NCBI GenBank assembly: GCA_016630955.3
Contig: CM049992.1
Location: 1,426,001 to 1,490,000, forward strand
Direction of reading: 5' to 3'
Length of the DNA: 64,000 nt
DNA from: Didymella arachidicola
Lineage: Eukaryota > Ascomycota > Dothideomycetes > Pleosporales > Didymellaceae
Part shown: one piece after another, positions 43,886 through 56,200 of the stretch
Layout of the letters: every line of letters begins with the position of its first letter
How positions within the stretch are numbered: the stretch's first letter is position 1
Position numbers and translations under genes: made by a program
The notes under the pieces: generated by a model
What the model saw: the letters and a program-made list of their open reading frames with translations, nothing else
The model's database searches: none
Told to the model about the DNA's origin: nothing

Positions 43886-46838
43886 TTGAATCGTCTTGAA
43901 ATCTCGTCTTCGCCCACTTCCCCTTCACTATCTTCACCACGAGGGATTCTGCGGCCTACCATGAGACCCCATTCAAGTGGCTACAATAGCCATGCCCGCA
44001 GTTCTTCCTTCCAGGCGTCCCAACGGCGCAACAACAACCAAAACGAGCCTCAAACACCTCGGAACCGCGCGCAAGGTACGTACTGAAACTATATATGCAA
44101 TTCAATCACTAACGATTTCAGAAAACGCGCAGCTCGACTGGGAGGGTCTAGGAGACAGGCAGCGAGCCAACGTCTCACAGAATCCTGCTGATACCCAGCC
44201 TACTGAGCAGTCTCAAGATCCTTTCAGGACGGATCTACAAGATATCCTGCAGAATGATGCTTTCATGCGTCAGCGGGATTATACTGATCATCTGGAGTCA
44301 GCTTCAGGATCCTCGTCGGCATTGCATCCGTACTTCCAGTCACCTCAGCAGCAAGCTTGCGTCCAGACGGAATATCTTGGCTACGAACCAGCGTCACAGA
44401 CTCCTCATGGTAGTAGTGACCTGAGTGAATCCTACGATCCCCACTCGAGTATGACTGTTGCTCCGAACGAGGCATGGGAAGATTACACTCTACCAACAGA
44501 GCCGACTTCAGAGACCAGCGTAGAGCTCACCGAGCTGGCACAGTTGGAGGATCTGTTGCAGAACGACAACCTGCCCCTTTCTCCACAACACCAGACTGAA
44601 AGGTCTCAACCACGAGAGATTCCCGAAGAGCCGCATTTGGCTCAGTCTTTCGAGAACTCCCAGCCGGCAGTCGTGGTATATGGTTTTGGACCCGTCGTCT
44701 ACCAGCGTCAGTTCTTAGCTGGTTTCAGTGAGCAACGCATCATCTACATGCAAGCCCAGCTCGCTTCATTGGTTCCTTACCGCGAGGTATTTGCTGATCA
44801 GCATCCGCTTCGTTGGGCAATGCTGGCACATGCACTTGGCCACGCTTTACCGCCGCGTCAAGATATTGGCAACTTAGACGGCTCGATCGCTCCGCTCTGG
44901 TTGCCTTCTCAGGCTCAGTACAGTAACTGGGACCTTTACGACGCAGGGCTGCTGCAATATGCATGCTTAAAGAACGAGATCAGGGTGAACTGGGGCTTGC
45001 TAGATCAGATTGGCATCCAGGCGCAATTGATGCTTGGTCCCCCGCCTTCGGAAGCACCGTATGGTACCCAACAGGCTTATGATCCTCGATCGCAGGCAAT
45101 CCAAACACCAGCACTGAGTAGAAGTCCCCCTGAAGCCGAGGTTCAAGCGAACGAGATGCATCAAGCAGAAGATTTACGGGAACTGTCGTCGTCGCGGGGC
45201 GAGGATCGCACCGAACCAGTAACCAACCCAATGGAGTCTTTGGAGGATCCGACACTCTTGGAACCAGGCGCACTGGACCATCTACTATTGTACAATAGTC
45301 TACTCGACCATGGTGTTTTCACTCCAGCTCCTCTCAGCTCCCAGCCATCAGCTGCTGCCCCTCAGCCTACAGGCGACATCGCGATGGCCGCTGCCCAGCC
45401 TGCGCAGACTCAACAACCTCAGCAAACGACAGCCGCACAGACCTCGCTGGACACGAAGACACCACGTAAGCAGAAGGAACTGAAGCGCCTCGCATATGAC
45501 TCAAATGTGATGTTGCGGCCTCGCAGCAACGCCAGCGCCGTGATCCGACTAACGACGCAGGCGAGTCGGGCCGCGTATACTGCAGATATCGCCTGGTATC
45601 AGCCCAAGGACCCCGTGGAGATCCATAAGGTACCTGGAACCGATAAGGAACTGGAGCCATATGTGGAGTACATGCTGGAGAGCATGATGGACACGAGCCA
45701 GGCTGACGACAAGAAGGACGTGAAGTCCTCTTTCCACAAGCGATGGTCAGACGAGGCACTTGCAAAGAAGTGGCCAGTGTCTATCGAGGCAATGGAAGCA
45801 ATCTGCTGGATCATTGCGAAAATGACCAGGAGATATCACCGCGACGGTCCCGCTTTCCTGAATTTGTTCGACAAGCTCCACCAGGATAAGGCCAACAAGA
45901 ACCAGGATCTCACCTTTGCACAGCGTATCAGCGCTATCTGTACGGTGCTGCTAGTTTCGAAAGCCCGGGTCGACACGTGCTTGAAGCATGAGAACCTTGG
46001 TAGTCTGGTCGCGTTCCCCCTGAGCGTGCTGTCGAATTGCATCGCGAACCGACCGTTCAACGACGAGCGCAAGGCGAAGCTCGCAGCGGGCGCCAAGTGG
46101 TTGGAGAGGGAGGCAAATAAGGCAGAGAAGAAGGCAGCGTCTAAGAAGGGTTCCAAGACACCCATTTCTGCTCATGGCCAGACCGGGTCGGGTGGTACTG
46201 AAGAAGATGGAGAGGCTGACAGCGACATCGAAGAGGAGAAGGAGGAGGACGACGGTCCAGATGAGAATGAGGACCACGATGAGGACGAGGATGGAGACGG
46301 GAGCGATGACGAGAGCGGCAACGATGGAGCTGGCAACGGTACAGGCACCAGCCAGCCTTATGCGACGCCAGGTGAGGAGCTAGACAGCAATCTTGGGGGA
46401 CTTCCAGCCGCAGACACAGTGACGCAGAACGGCACTCAGGTATCCTTCCACTCCATGGATCACCTGGCAAATATCATTGCACCATCAAGCAGCCACCCTT
46501 CTGTAGCTCAACATGCAGCAGCTCCCGCTCGGCTTACCACGTCTGCGCAGACGTCTGTATCCAGACCCAGCCGGAAGCGCTCTGCCACCGATCATCTTGG
46601 ACTTGCGCTGCCCTCAGCACCGAAGCGCCCACGGAATGCGACATACGCCGACTCTGACAGTGTGTCAACGTACGGCACGCCGCGTAACGACACGGAGCCT
46701 GTGCCCTCTCCCAAGAAGCGCAGCGCTACTGAGGCGGGTCTGAGTGACTCCAACACGCGCGAGAAGAGTGCTCATTCAGTTGACCGCGAGGTCATCGCTC
46801 CTACGCGTCGCCGTGCTCCGACATCGAGCGCCGATTGA
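43886..46838 (+). CDS. Large nuclear-type protein with the KRW/LHxxGP core (family copy 3)
   Basis: Exon 1 is 43886-44075 and exon 2 is 44122-46838. The 46-nt intron (GTACGT, CACTAAC, CAG) is phase 1, at the same relative position as in copy 2 (after a C-A-A-G). The product has 968 residues; a downstream ATG at 43961 would give 943. Residues up to about 570 are Q/P/S-rich and disordered. The core (about 575-710) has S-S-F-H-K-R-W, A-I-C-W-I-I-A-K, Y-H-R-D-G-P, D-L-T-F-A-Q-R-I-S-A-I-C and V-S-K-A-R-V-D. The LH of the LHxxGP motif is YH here and the last Cys is Val. After the core come a K-rich stretch, a strong acidic patch (about 755-800) and basic motifs P-S-R-K-R-S and A-P-K-R-P-R-N. Intact. 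Function unknown. Confidence 0.75.
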
Positions 46839-48298
46839 GGAGCGCCCCACTGAGGAGCTGGTCTGGAAAAGACGGATCCGGTTTGACGATTCCACCTCGG
46901 ATATGAGAGGGAAGGGGGAGCGAACTTGGTTCCATGGCATTGGAGGTTCGTTCGTACTGCGAAATGCTTATATTTGGAGTTGTGTGGCAAGTCTGTTGGA
47001 AGACTGCATGTCAGGAACTCTACGAAGAGGAGAGGGTCGAGTTTTTGATATAGTGAGGATCAAGGCTTAAGCCTTACCACGGTTCATTGCGGCTTTTGCC
47101 CTCGGATGTTGATTATCGAGTCTTGTTTTGTGACTTGAATTGATTTCTCGACGGAGAGTAGGAAGGAACATGTTGGCGGCGACGGCTGGCTTATTGTTGT
47201 TGGTGTTGCTGCCTGAGGGTGCGCTTCCAGAGGTTGAGGAACTCGCAGTCGCATTTGCTGGAACCGCTGCGACTGTCAAGACGCGGGGTGATTATGGCGG
47301 GTTCATAGCCAGGCCATCATAATGTTGTAACTGCAATGGACTCAATCAGTCGATCAGTTGCTTTGCAGAGTCTGCCCATCGTCTTTGTGTTTGCTTGCAA
47401 CTCCCAGTCGGTGCTTCAGCGACGATATCTTAGAGTAGACTAACAGCATGAAGAATATAACATAGGGTGCCATCATCTCGTGTATGCTAGAATGTCGGGT
47501 AAGGATATATAAATCCCAAGTCTCCTTTCACTTCGGACCCTTGTTGCGTATATAGGCGTCAGTAAGAAAGTGTTCGCATGTCGCCGTCCAGTGCAATACA
47601 GCATATGTTGGTGCAGCTCTGAGTATGGCATGAGGTGCTATTTCAGCACGGGATGCTGAGTTTGGTTGCCTTTTCGTTGTGCTTTGCGATCTGATTGTAG
47701 TGGTACCGCTCACGGGTCCCGGTCAGGTGCGTGATATCCCATCTGGTGACTTGTGCGAACATAGAGTCCAGTATACGAAGACAAATCCTCTCGTACAACG
47801 TTTGGAAAAATCCTCTGTACCAGATATATACAATGCTCGTCGATAGCAACACACTGTCCTTTGCTCTTCGCCAACCGTGAACAGCTTTTCGCGACACTGG
47901 CACAGTGTTTCGATTTGCACACGGTCTGGTAGCCCTTAGGCTAACACTGTGATCGACATGCTAAGATCTTGCGGGCTTTTCGAATGTGTTGCCAAGAGAT
48001 AAGGCGGTGCTGCGCACAGCGTTTGCGCATCACGTGACGAGTGCCTACACTGCGACCGGCCCGCACTCTACCACTTCGAGTTAGATGAGTCTGTGCGGTG
48101 CTGCTCCCGCACGTGCCCCGGCTCACTCCACGTAAAGGGCGACGACGACAACGCCGAGTGTAAACAACCACTGAGAACCTTTCCTGCGTCTTGAACTCAA
48201 CCTCAGCCTCGAGCCCGCAAGTTCACTTCTTACAACACTTCCTCACCTTGCTAGCTTTTCCACAGTCCTGATCATTCCAAGCTATACGCTCACCTAGT
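46839..48298. other. 1.5-kb region with a family relic, no intact gene
   Basis: Holds a relic similar to family copy 5 (47067-47315, minus), listed separately. A TATATAAA at 47506-47513 has no obvious gene after it. Minus frames at 47643-47922 overlap each other in several frames and show no motif. Confidence 0.45.
47067..47315 (-). pseudogene. Relic of the core family, closest to family copy 5
   Basis: On the minus strand, 47200-47315 matches 60661-60778 of copy 5 at the DNA level with small gaps. The encoded block L-T-V-A-A-V-P-A-N-A-T-A-S-S-S-T-S-G-S parallels S-T-V-T-A-A-P-V-N-V-T-A-S-F-S-T-S-G-G in copy 5. Upstream the frame is closed by stops and the core domain is missing. The rest (47067-47199) is open but not alignable by eye. 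So a further copy once lay here in reverse orientation. Confidence 0.65.
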
Positions 48299-51107
48299 AT
48301 GGGACGCATTACACGTAGCTCCGCAGTGCGGAACAAGGTGCCTCTAGAAACAACGGGTAAGTTTGCGTATCCTCCGACTGATACAAGCTGACATCGATTG
48401 TGCAGCCTCCTCAAGTTCAAACCCAGCTCTGGAAACATCTGCACCCGCACAAAGGCCAGCGCAGAAGAGACCGAGTTTAAGTGGCTCACAAGCTCCTGGT
48501 AAGCTTTCTGTTCTCGTCTGTCGGTCTTTCGTATTGACGACTGTCCGATCATAGCTTCGTCAAAGACCACCGAAGTTGTCCTTGCGCCGCCGCAGAAGCG
48601 TAGCCGAGAAGACACAGGAGAACGCTCGGGCGACGAAGGTAGGCGTCTGCCCAAGTTCGCTTGTTCAGAAGTTGACATTTACCCAGGCTCGTTCTATGGA
48701 GCAGCACCACAAGTGCCACCAGGCAAGCGACGCAAACAGGCGCGCGCTCCTCGCCAACAACAGGGCAATGGTAGGACCAGTTGCGATTCAATCTTGCACA
48801 GGCACTGTATGCTAACCAGCAACAGATCCCAGCATCGCCTCGACGAGTATAGCGTCTCCGAATGCACGCGCTACCACTCACACGACCCACGTTCCTCAGT
48901 CGCTGCGCGACAACGCCTCAGCGTTGAGCGATAAGAAGGACGCCGTCTACGCTGCCGCTGCCAGCTCTCCACCCCTGAGCGACATACTCTCGTCACTTCG
49001 ATATACCCCGGCGTCAGCGATCGCAAAAGCCCAAGCTCTGACTCATGATCAACGTCGGCAAGCTTTCACGGTTCCACCAAAGTCACAGCTCACTCAGCGA
49101 GAAAAGGGCAAACCCAAGTCAGCTCGTGGGAGCCGAAGGACGAAAGCTCAGAAGACGACGGTGCCCACAATACCGCAAGAGCCACAAGGTATCCAGAGCC
49201 GGTCCCAGCTGAAAGCTCAGCTTGATGTAGAAGAGACCGCTGAGGCGGGTGCCAAGCCTAAGAGGACGCGTGGTATACCGGCGAAGCGCGAGCTTGAGAA
49301 GCAGCAGAAAGCCGCTGAGATCCAACAACTGCAGGCAATGACTATTCCTGCGCCCCTTCCCTACGAGTTGAAGTTGCCAAACCTTCCTCCGCGCCAGAAC
49401 CACACTGGCCGCAACTTGAAGTTGAAGATTTACGCAAATGATCCCACGTTTCCAGTGACGCCCAGGGTCCGAGAATTGTTTGTCGAGGTCCTGATGAATG
49501 CGATCCGGGACTGCCGTATTGCCCAAGACAGAGTCGCTCTTACCACCAACTACTGGCATGTGTGGCTGAAACCGATTCACGAGGGGAGATATACGTACAA
49601 GGAAGTCGACATGGAGCGGATTTGCCGGAAACTCATCAACACCGCCGAGGCTCTCCACCTCCACGGGCTGGGTGCCACTGATATTTACTGCCCAGAGACG
49701 ATCAAAAAGGCGATGGCCGCTCAGCCCATGTTGTTTGAGCACCGTATCGAGAAGCTGTGTATCTTGATGCGCAAGACTAAGGCTCGGTGCAACGAATTCA
49801 TGATGGGCAACACTCTCGAGGATACGGTCGCTCTCATCGATCTGAAGTTGTCAGATCAGAAGTCAAACAGTGCAAACAACTATTTGCGGTCTGTTAAGGT
49901 CAACAAGACGAACAACCTGTTCCAGATGCCGAAGGACACAAAGTGGCCTGAGGGCGAGGGCAGTCACCTCTTGAACGACTCCGAACTTTTCGCTCGCGGT
50001 TACGGGACACCGCAGGACATGATATATGGTGATGTGAAGGCCGTGCATGACGATATCGAGGGAGGAGGTTGGCAGACTGCCGCAGCCGCACACCAGCTGC
50101 CTTATCCCAGACAGCCAATCGCTCGCCAACAACAAAGCTCTCAGGATCAGAGCCCAAACCTCGACTGGCTGATGGGGATGGACATCTCACAAAGTGACTT
50201 CATGTCCCCATTTGGCACGCCCAGAGTCCAATCGCCCCAGGTATATTCGCCTGCACCACCCCAGCTCGGAACTGAGGGTCTCCAGCGCTACGGTGGGGAC
50301 ATCGAGCAAGCTCATGGTAACCTCTGGCAAACTCCAGCGAGGATTCAGGCAAACGCGCCGAGCTCTTCTTTTAATGTGGAGCCACCGTATAACAGCTTCG
50401 ACACCAGCTCAATGGCGACTCTCTATCACGGGTTCGACGACTCCAGCGTCGAGCACACCCAAGAGACGCGCACATCGATCGGTATACTTCCCCTGCCTAG
50501 TTACAGCTCTGCTCCAGCTCTCGCAGACTACAGACAAATGCCCCAAGGTATCCAGGCATCGTCAACCTATGAAGCGCACCCAGCGGCTCCACGTGCTCTC
50601 ATTGCTGGCAGGGCCGAGCATGAGGTCTTCAAGATCCACGATCAGCGTGTTCGTGGATACCGCCCGTCCAGGAAGTACTCAGTCAAGCGCGCTGCGAAAG
50701 ACGAGGTCTCCTACAACATTGACGTAGAGCAAGACGAAGCTTTCGCTCAGCCTCTCAATAAGCGCGCGCGTTTCGGAAAGGCGAACGCAGATTCTAGCAA
50801 GGGATCTCCGGGCGTCTCCACAAATTCACTTCTGCGTTCAAACACTGCGCAGCCTTCTACAAAGCGAAACGACAAGCGCCGAGCAGCCCAGGGCACCATG
50901 TTGAGCACCCCTGTCCGTGAAGATCTGACATTCGCCAAGGTCGCGGATGCTGGGGAGCAGGACCGTACCGAAGACTTTGATGACCAGGAAGACGAGACTC
51001 ATGCTGGACCAGATGATGAGCACACTGGCTATGAGCCTCTCACTTTGGACGATACCCTTCGTGCGCGGCCTGAGGATTTTTTTGAGAACGGTGTCTTTCA
51101 TGCGTAA
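48299..51107 (+). CDS. Nuclear-type protein with the KRW/LHxxGP core (family copy 4), five exons
   Basis: Exons 48299-48356, 48406-48498, 48555-48638, 48687-48770 and 48826-51107; all four introns (48-56 nt) are phase 1, so exons 2, 3 and 4 (93, 84 and 84 nt) could each be skipped without changing frame. The product has 866 residues. The small exons encode disordered, basic sequence (Q-K-R-S-R-E-D, P-G-K-R-R-K-Q). The core (about 315-450) has V-W-L in place of KRW, then Y-T-Y-K-E-V-D-M, A-L-H-L-H-G-L, M-L-F-E-H-R-I-E-K-L-C and T-K-A-R-C-N-E. S-N-S-A-N-N follows the core, as in copy 5. The C-terminal part has L-N-K-R-A-R-F and S-T-N-S-L-L-R. Intact. Function unknown. Confidence 0.78.
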
Positions 51108-53005
51108 GTGGCAGATCCACCATTTCGATCATCCTGGGTGGATTCCACTGCCCTTTCAAGGCGCGTAGATTGGCTTTTGGCTGCGAGTGCTACTGTGATG
51201 AGGGGAATTTCGGTACATTGATTGTGAGAGCGAGAAGAGGCCAAGAGTGCACGTGCACCACGTTGAGGACGACGCTGCGGCCAGAGCGGCATGCATGGCG
51301 ACAGAGGCGGTATTGCTTGGGCGGAGTATGGTAGTTCTTCATCTTACATCAATTGGTATTGATGAAGCGAAGATTGCTCTGATGAATGCGTGTTGGCAAT
51401 ATGTCGTGATGATCCATGGATTACTTTCTTGGCTCCGGCGCATGGAAGTTCGGACGTGTCGAGAAGTCACGTGTTCGCTTACCTCATGCCCAACTTCCTC
51501 CAACTGTGACAAGGCCAAACACTGTCATCCTCACTAACCTACATGGAGACTGTTTATAGCTGCACCAGTTAGCCCAGATGTGTCTCAATTCTGATGTCTA
51601 CGCAAAGACTTCGAAGCCAAAGTTCCCGATTGATGTCGCCTCCAACTTGGCAGGCTCAAGTCTGACAAGCTCAAGCATATTTTGCCTGTAGAGCACTGCA
51701 GCGCCGGCATCCTTAGAGTTCAGAGACGCTAAATCGCTCAAAGGAAGTCCTTCTCAATGCATCGGCTGCTGTACCCGATTCGAGCTCGTGTGCTTCCGTA
51801 TGCATGTCGCTGCGACTCTGACTGGTCTGGAATCATCATCCTCGCGAAGTGTGAAACTCGATTTCTGCAGCGTGGAGTGGGTTCGAGATTCTGGGAGATA
51901 CTTCATCCATCCATTTGTGCAGTGAGAACCGAGATAGTCGTCTCTCACCTCTACCATTATGAGCGCTTCCCCAAGGCCTGTGCTGTTCATTGTCGTTCGG
52001 TCTGATAGGAGATCTGATTGTTCCTGTCCCCAGGACGCACCCATAAGACTGACTCTTGCAGAAAATATCAGCGTAAGTCCTCCCAGAGTTTCTCGAATCC
52101 AAGAACACCCTATAAACAAGATCCTCTGCGAATGTACCTGCATGAGAACTCAAGAAAAGCTTCTACCCTTGAAGAAATAACGCCAAATCATCATCTCTTG
52201 AGCTTCAATGACAGTCGCGCTTCCCCGAGTCATCCACCCAGCAATACCGCAACTTGCCGTGTTACTCTCTCGAGGGCGCATGGCGAGCCTTGACAGCTTT
52301 TGTTATGACGTCCCACGAGGGCCGCGGCCTGGTTGGGTTCGCTCGCCTTTCTACGCTGACATACTCGGACCATATACTGGGCTGAGCAAAGGATCTCCCT
52401 TATACTTTCCCAAAACGGGGTCAGTAGGACCTCGTGAAATTTTCTGAGATACAAGCTCATTAAAGCTCTGAGCTGCTGATAAGGCTGTTCGTGGAAAGGT
52501 CTTGTCTACAATCTACACGCTTCGGTGCTTTTCTCGAGATCATCAACTCGGCACCAAAGTGCTTTTCGCAAGACAGCAACCATCGAGTGCGCGAAATGTT
52601 ATTGGTATGATTTTGGTGACGAGTTGTCGTCTACGTCTGGGTCTTTCTCATACTCTGCTGAACGTGGATTGTTGAGCCCTTGCGCGGAAGAGCAAGATAT
52701 CCCTCTTCTACATATCAGTCAACTCCTTCAGTTTCTGAGAACGGCTCAATCCTCCGTGTCTCTTGTTCTTTGTCTTGCCCTAGGTCACAGGCGATCACCC
52801 TCCCAGTGATTCGAACATAATGCCGAGAGCTTCTTTGTGCGCTCAACCTCCTCCGGAATTCTTGCCAGTGCGAACATGCGCAGCAATCACCGTCTATTCG
52901 AGATATGCAATTCTCTCTAGAATTGCGGTGGGTTATGGTTTGCATATCTCTCTACGTCTTTCAGGGACGGCACCGAGGCTGAGTACTTGAATCGTGAAAG
53001 GATGT
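51108..53005. other. 1.9-kb region before copia copy B, no gene seen
   Basis: Several short frames on both strands (51247-51537, 51754-52153, 52208-52460) overlap each other and show no motif or convincing splice structure. The last five bases, GATGT, are the target duplication of the element. Confidence 0.45.
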
Positions 53006-53127
53006 TGTGTGCGGGCAGAGGCCAGGCGTAGAAAAGAGGGACTAGGTTGTTTCCTATCTAATGAGGGGAAGAGGGAATATACACCCTACAGATGATTATG
53101 TAACAGAGCACGTGATGCTGGCTAACA
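53006..53127 (-). repeat. 3' LTR of copia copy B
   Basis: 122 bp; the reverse complement is identical to the LTRs of copy A. The G-rich tract lies next to it at about 53128-53136, read on the minus strand. Confidence 0.97.
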
Positions 53128-53223
53128 CACCCCCCCAGCTTGAGTGAATAGCAAGAAACGAAAGCTGTAAATGAGCGTCTTGCGTCTCCAAAGCTAGACG
53201 TCTTACTCTGTAGGACCCTCTGT

Positions 53224-56200
53224 TTACAGACCTGAATCTGATCTGTCTCGCAGTTTGGATGATAGATCGCTTAGTCCTAGCTGGCGTACAAAGTTGGCGT
53301 GTCTCTGACGACTAAGGATCTTCGTAAGGCCATCAGCTGGCATCTCTGCAGTAGCCTTCCAATCTACCTGCAGTCTGCCCTCTGCTACCTCCTGGCGTAC
53401 CCATTGATGGTGTACGTCTACATGCTTCAGCTTCGTCTGAAGCTTGTCAGCTGTCTTTGTTGCGATTAAGACAGTTTGCTGGTTATCACACCACAGTGCT
53501 GGTGTTAACTCTGGGTCAAACTGGATCGCTTTAAAGAAGCGCTGCCACCACTCCATCTCTGATCCGGCTGTTGATAGAGAGAGTAGCTCGGCCTCTGTAG
53601 TCGATTTCGTGACTGATCGTTGGACTGTCGCCTTCCAATCAACAGGCAGTCCATACAGCTTGAAGATATAGCCTTGAGAGCTGCGTCGCGTCTCTGGCTC
53701 GTCGGCAAAAGCAGCATCTGATGCACCATAGAAGAGAGGCTCATGCTCGTGCTCTTGCTGGGATAGCATTGTGATGCTCGTTATGCCTTGCTGCTTATCT
53801 GCGGACGCTCGAATAGCCAAGTGTTTCGTGCCTATCAGGTACCTCCATACATGGCAAGCTGCGTACATATGCTTCTGCCCGGGATTCTGCAGATGACGTG
53901 CAAGTACTGAGTGTGCTCTCGCGACGTCTGGTCGTGTCGAAGTCGAAATGTAAGCCAGTGAGCCGACTAGCCGCTGGTACCTTTGAGTTCGCGCAGCACT
54001 TGGTTCCTCTGTTGATGGCAAAAGGGCATTGTCCCTTAGGGGAACATCTGGACATCTTACGCTTGACTTCAGGTCAAACTTTGCTGCAATCTTATTGATG
54101 AATGAGTCTTGAGTCAGGTAGATAGAGCGACTGAGCTCCTCGCGGATTACGCGGATACCAAGGAACCACTTCAGCTCGCCTAATTCACGGATCTCGTACG
54201 TTGTAAGCAGCTGCTGCTTGAACGTCTGGTAATAGCCCCTGTTGAGCGGGTGAACAAGAACGACAATATCGTCCACGTAGAAAAATACGATCAAGTGATC
54301 ATTCGTGTATAAGCATGGCACTCCTGGCACTGGCTCTAGGCTAAGCTTCTTCAAGGTCGATGATAGCTCCTGGTACCAGAGCAATGGAGCTTCTTTGAGG
54401 CCATAGAGAGCGCGCTGTAGTTCAAGTAGCTCTCCAAGCTCGTCTGTAAATCCTTCTGGCGTACGGCAGTACATTTTGCGTGGCAATCTCGCGTTGAGAA
54501 AAGCATTCATGGCGTCAAACTGAAACATCTGTAGGTCGAATGCTGCTGCTAACGCGATGAGGGCTCGAAAGACTTTAATTGCTAGCGTTGCCGCGTAGGT
54601 GTCTCCCCAAGCCTCTTGCATGTCTCCTCGTACGCATATACGCGCTTTGAACTTGTATAGGTATCCATCTTCGTCAAATTTGTACGTGAATACCCACATC
54701 AAGGGTAGAACCTCAGCATCTGCTGTCGCTGCAGTTGCCTCTGTCTGATTGAAGCAGTCTTTTGCCCAGCAGCTATCAAGCTCAGCTCGTGCTGCCTGTG
54801 CAAACTCAGCGCCAAATGGATGATTGTTCAGATCCTTCCATCGCTTTGGTGGATCCGGCAATTGGTCGCGATGTAATCGTAGCTTTGGCATTTCTCCTGT
54901 GAGCTTTGATGGGGCTGTCGGGTTCATTGCTACTGCAAATGCTCTATAGTACGTAGCTAGAGCATGATCTGGTGGCTTCCTGGTTCTTTTACCCGTAATG
55001 ATGTTGCTGCTCACGATTGATGGGTCTGCCATCTTTGGAGCGTTGTTCTGTCGACGATCTGGTACGTAGTCCTCGGTATTGCTCCATCCTTTTGCCCATG
55101 TTGATGGCTGCTTTCGTGGACGGTCTCGCTTGCTCGTCACAGCTGGCCGTAGTGGTCCGTCTCCGCTGCTTTTGGCTGTAGATCTATCATCTTCGTGATG
55201 CGTCTGCGGCTCATCAAGCAGTTGATCTTGAATCTGTTCCCCAGTGTCTTGATCTTCAGCGCCTTGCTGATCTTCCACACTGATCTGTTCTGCCGGCTCG
55301 GAAGCTCGGTCTAGATCTCTGTCATTGCCTGTCCACTCCTGAGGTGGTACAGTACCGCGATCTGACGGTTCTGGTGTGGGCAGAAAGCTCTGATCCTTAG
55401 AAAGCTGCTGACGTTGTTGTAGCTCAGTTACTACTTCCTGATCTGCCTCTGCCTCCGCTGTATGCAGTATATTGAGGATCTCAATCTCTTCTTGCATAAT
55501 ATCTTCTTTCTCAGCCTTCTCATGGTCGTTGTAGAGGCTGCTTCTCTGGAATATCACATCTCTCACACGTATCACCTGGTTCTTTTTCGGCAGCCAGATG
55601 CGAAAGATGTTTGATGAGTCATACCCTACAAGGTATCCAACGAATGTACGAGACTCTAGCTTATCTGCCTTCTTCAGCTTTTTGTTAAGCGTGTACGCTT
55701 TGCACCCAATCTGGGAGAAGTGCGCGACTGAAGGCTGCTTGCCGTGAACGAGTTCGTACGGCGTCTTCCAATCAATAGATCTCGTAGGCGTTACATTCGT
55801 GATCTTTGTCGCCGTGATCGCTAGCTCATTTGATAGAGACTTCGGTAGACCTGCCTTAATGCGGAGCGATCTTGCTTTCGTAATGATGATGTTTCCGGCT
55901 TGTTCTGCAGCTCCAAGCTGCTCAGGCGTGTCAGGATCACGCAGCTCAATCTTGAGGCCTGCTTGCCTCGCGATTCTGTAGAGTTCGAGGCCATAGCCAC
56001 GATCCCCATCGACTTTGAGCACAATGACTGTGTACCCGTATTGTCGCTCAATCTTGTGTAGCAGCGCCTTGAGAGCTGCTATCACTACTGGTAGTGACTT
56101 GTTCGCAAGAGTCACTGCTTCGTGCCACTTTGAGTACTCGCATACTGCATGCAGCAGGTAGCGATCTCCATTGTAGCATGTTTCTCCAGTCGGTATGAGC

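Noticed and set aside
51247..52460. Several overlapping short frames between family copy 4 and copia copy B
   Set aside because: Frames contradict each other, lack motifs and cannot be joined by good splice sites.
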